15,160 bases of DNA. Origin: Chloroflexota bacterium (GTDB taxonomy: Bacteria; Chloroflexota; Limnocylindria; Limnocylindrales; CSP1-4). Below, piece by piece: positions 13,807-15,160 of this stretch (the first letter of the stretch is position 1; each line of letters begins with the position of its first letter). A model generated the notes under the pieces. That model did no database searches. It was not told where the DNA came from and saw only the letters and a list, made by a program, of their open reading frames with translations. The position numbers were made by a program, and so were the translations under genes. The stretch lies in contig JACDAV010000177.1 of the NCBI GenBank assembly GCA_013695255.1, positions 1-15,160 of the forward strand, written 5' to 3'.

Positions 13807-14565
13807 CGCTTTGCCGGCTCCCCCGGGAAGCCCCGGTCTCACGCTGGCGGACGAACACCGGACGCGCTTGGTCGTCGACCGGCCGCGCTCCCCGGTCGCG
13901 CCAAAGGACTCGAGCGAGAGAGCCGCTCGGCTGCCGATCGGATCACCGAGCCACGCACGGATGGACCGGCCGTCGTGCGGAAGGGCGTTACGGAGGACCG
14001 CCGCGTGCTCCGCCACGCGCCGCCGTTTCGTCCGGCTCGGCGCAATGACGACCCAGGCTGAGGATGCGGCGGCATTCCAGCCCCGCTCGCGCGCGATCCG
14101 GGGCGCCAATCGCCGCTTCCGGTCGAGCGTGCCGATCAGCTCGTTGACGTCGACGATCTCGCTCTTCAGCTCGATCACGAGCAACGAATGGCTCCCGGCG
14201 TGCCACGCCAGAATGTCGATCACGCCGCGCTCGCCGTACAGGGCGAAGGTCACTTCGGGAACGAGCGTCCACTCGGCGCGCTGCTGTGCGAACCACCGCG
14301 CGGTGGCCTCGTGGAGGCTCGCGTGTCGGCTGTTCAGGACGCGGTCGAGGTCGCCGCCCCGCCAGCGCGGTACAAAGTCGAGCCGCACGTCGATCGCCTC
14401 GCAGACCGCGGCAACCTTCTCGACCGAGAGTGAGGCGATGTGGCCGCGCTCGACACGGGACACGGTTGGCTGGGAGACGCGAGCACGCTCGGCGACGTCC
14501 TGCTGCCGCAGCCGGCGCCTCAGGCGAACGGCGCGAACCGCTGCCCCGAGCCTCATGGCGTTCAC
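13804..14565 (-). CDS. XRE-family HTH regulator fused to PD-(D/E)XK nuclease-like domain
   Basis: A 250-253-residue protein. Residues 3-60 (numbered from ATG 14556) are an XRE/Cro helix-turn-helix with RQQDVAERARVSQPTVSRVERG, followed by a dimer-like helix. After a linker, residues about 85-200 have a restriction-endonuclease-like core: E101 in PEVTF, D114 in GVIDILAW, and E129/K131 in VIELKSE, i.e. the D-(x)n-ExK arrangement. The segment VDVNELIGTLDRKRRLAPRIARERGW then follows. The last 45 residues are basic and disordered. Such HTH plus nuclease-like proteins occur as orphan regulators in high-GC bacteria; whether this one cuts DNA is unknown. GTG 14565 or ATG 14556 could be the start; GACGAT lies six bases before the GTG. 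The frame stays open further upstream but that stretch is not protein-like. No methyltransferase lies beside it. Confidence 0.85.
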   Translation of the reverse strand: MNAMRLGAAVRAVRLRRRLRQQDVAERARVSQPTVSRVERGHIASLSVEKVAAVCEAIDVRLDFVPRWRGGDLDRVLNSRHASLHEATARWFAQQRAEWTLVPEVTFALYGERGVIDILAWHAGSHSLLVIELKSEIVDVNELIGTLDRKRRLAPRIARERGWNAAASSAWVVIAPSRTKRRRVAEHAAVLRNALPHDGRSIRAWLGDPIGSRAALSLESFGATGERGRSTTKRVRCSSASVRPGLPGGAGKA

Positions 14566-14925
14566 CGGGCCATCGTCGCCGCGAGCCCTTATCCACGGCG
14601 TATCGCCGGGTCGCGGCCGCCGGTTCGGCGGCCAGACATGCGGGCCGGGACTGGTAGGACCGCCGAACGGGCGTACGAGCCCGTCTGCCGGCCGACTCCA
14701 CGCACGACTGCTGGCAGGTCGACGGAGCCCAGGCGGCCCAACAGTCCCGCGGCGCATGGATGGCCGGCAATGGCGGTTGGCTGCCGCGTACCAGTCCTGC
14801 CCGGCATACGTGGCCACGGCCGCCCCGAGCTCAGCCGCCCGGGGGCGCGCGCATGTGGGTGGGCATCTGACTGAAATAGAACGCCGGTGCGGTCCGCGCC
14901 GCCTGTCGATGACCCGTTCACAGAC

Positions 14926-14998
14926 CGTGGAGAAGGTCACTCCCGCCGGTGGACAACGCGACCTCGTGCGTGGACAACCGACGGTGGAGCGTGGACAC
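14926..14998 (-). repeat. Phased array of DnaA-box-like 9-mers
   Basis: On the minus strand the 9-mers are TTCTCCACG (14934-14926), TTGTCCACC (14956-14948), TTGTCCACG (14977-14969) and GTGTCCACG (14998-14990). They start at intervals of 22, 21 and 21 bp, i.e. two helical turns, all in one orientation. They resemble the TTGTCCACA box of high-GC Actinobacteria. An extra GTGGA occurs at 14984. Binding by DnaA is an inference; another protein could use them. Confidence 0.6.
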
Positions 14999-15006
14999 GG
15001 CACCGA

Positions 15007-15051
15007 ACAACATATAGCGATGCGATGTCGGCACCAACCACTACATGTTGT
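15007..15051. repeat. Imperfect inverted repeat upstream of a promoter
   Basis: ACAACATATAG (15007-15017) and CTACATGTTGT (15041-15051) are inverted copies with one mismatch in 11, 23 bp apart. This is the most AT-rich stretch of the region. The right arm ends 10 bp before the -35 hexamer of the promoter, a position suited to a regulator. Confidence 0.65.
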
Positions 15052-15061
15052 GCTTTCGGCC

Positions 15062-15090
15062 TTGACGGCGCCCCTCCATCCTCGTATCGT
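15062..15090 (+). promoter_or_regulatory. Near-consensus housekeeping promoter firing out of the window
   Basis: TTGACG (15062-15067), a 17-bp spacer, and TATCGT (15085-15090). This is the only place in the window where I see a good -35 with optimal spacing. Start of transcription would be near 15096-15097, and the gene served lies beyond 15160. Confidence 0.7.
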
Positions 15091-15160
15091 TTCCTGGTCG
15101 CTCGATCGACCCCGACGCCCCACCAGGACGGCCGCCGGCCCCATTCCCGGCTCCCGCCAT

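Larger units (their letters stand above)
14566..15160. other. 595-bp gene-free region with phased repeats, inverted repeat and promoter
   Basis: No protein gene is supported in either strand. The right half contains the GTGGACA-type repeat array, the ACAACATATAG/CTACATGTTGT inverted repeat and a strong plus-strand promoter, listed separately. A further DnaA-box-like TTATCCACG lies at 14589-14597. The left part (14600-14900) shows nothing recognisable. XRE gene and the unseen gene to the right would be divergent. Confidence 0.6.

Noticed and set aside
14566..15144. N-terminal extension of the XRE protein by about 190 residues
   Set aside because: The frame is open, but the translation is Arg/Pro/Cys-rich without domain character. 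It would cover the repeat array and promoter; HTH proteins of this type start at the MRLG position.
1..15160. Mobile element, prophage or CRISPR-linked defence island
   Set aside because: No transposase, integrase, phage structural gene, spaced direct-repeat array or tRNA attachment site is present. The gene content is housekeeping-like with even base composition.

Overview
A high-GC (roughly 70 % by eye) bacterial chromosome segment carrying 15 recognisable protein genes and no rRNA, tRNA, insertion sequence or CRISPR array. The gene mix (prepilin-type peptidase, CcsB-type cytochrome c biogenesis protein, M23 hydrolase, many GTG starts, candidate leaderless transcripts) fits a high-GC Chloroflexota or an actinobacterial lineage. 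The taxonomy is an inference from composition and style, because no marker gene is present.

Left block (1-6272, minus strand): a 3'-truncated coiled-coil M23 murein hydrolase, a short A24 prepilin peptidase, an M17 leucyl aminopeptidase, a one-TM coiled-coil protein of unknown function and an NAD(P)-binding epimerase-like protein. Centre (6273-9035): adenosine deaminase on the plus strand meets a FlaR/adenylate-kinase-like P-loop protein tail to tail, sharing a 4-bp CTAG. The P-loop gene follows a HAD-IIA phosphatase gene 18 bp downstream, probably as one operon. At 9036-9677 lies a minus-strand nucleotidyltransferase that seems to start at CTG. From its other side runs a plus-strand series (9678-12476): NYN/PIN-like nuclease, membrane-anchored zinc-ribbon protein, CcsB and a lipoprotein. 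Right block (12538-14565, minus strand): an XRE regulator fused to a PD-(D/E)XK-like domain, then a secreted lipase and a YfcE-like metallophosphoesterase 5 bp apart.

Two things stand out beyond ordinary gene content. First, at least five genes (A24, add, HAD, NYN, zinc ribbon) have a TANNNT hexamer exactly 6-7 nt before the start codon and lack a convincing ribosome binding site, as expected for leaderless mRNAs. Genes with a good Shine-Dalgarno sequence (aminopeptidase, lipase) have their TANNNT 55-75 nt upstream instead. Second, the right edge (14566-15160) is a long gene-free region. It holds GTGGACA-type 9-mers resembling high-GC DnaA boxes at 21-22 bp spacing, an inverted repeat, and a near-consensus promoter (TTGACG-N17-TATCGT) firing out of the window. 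It resembles a replication origin or a complex control region for the next gene.
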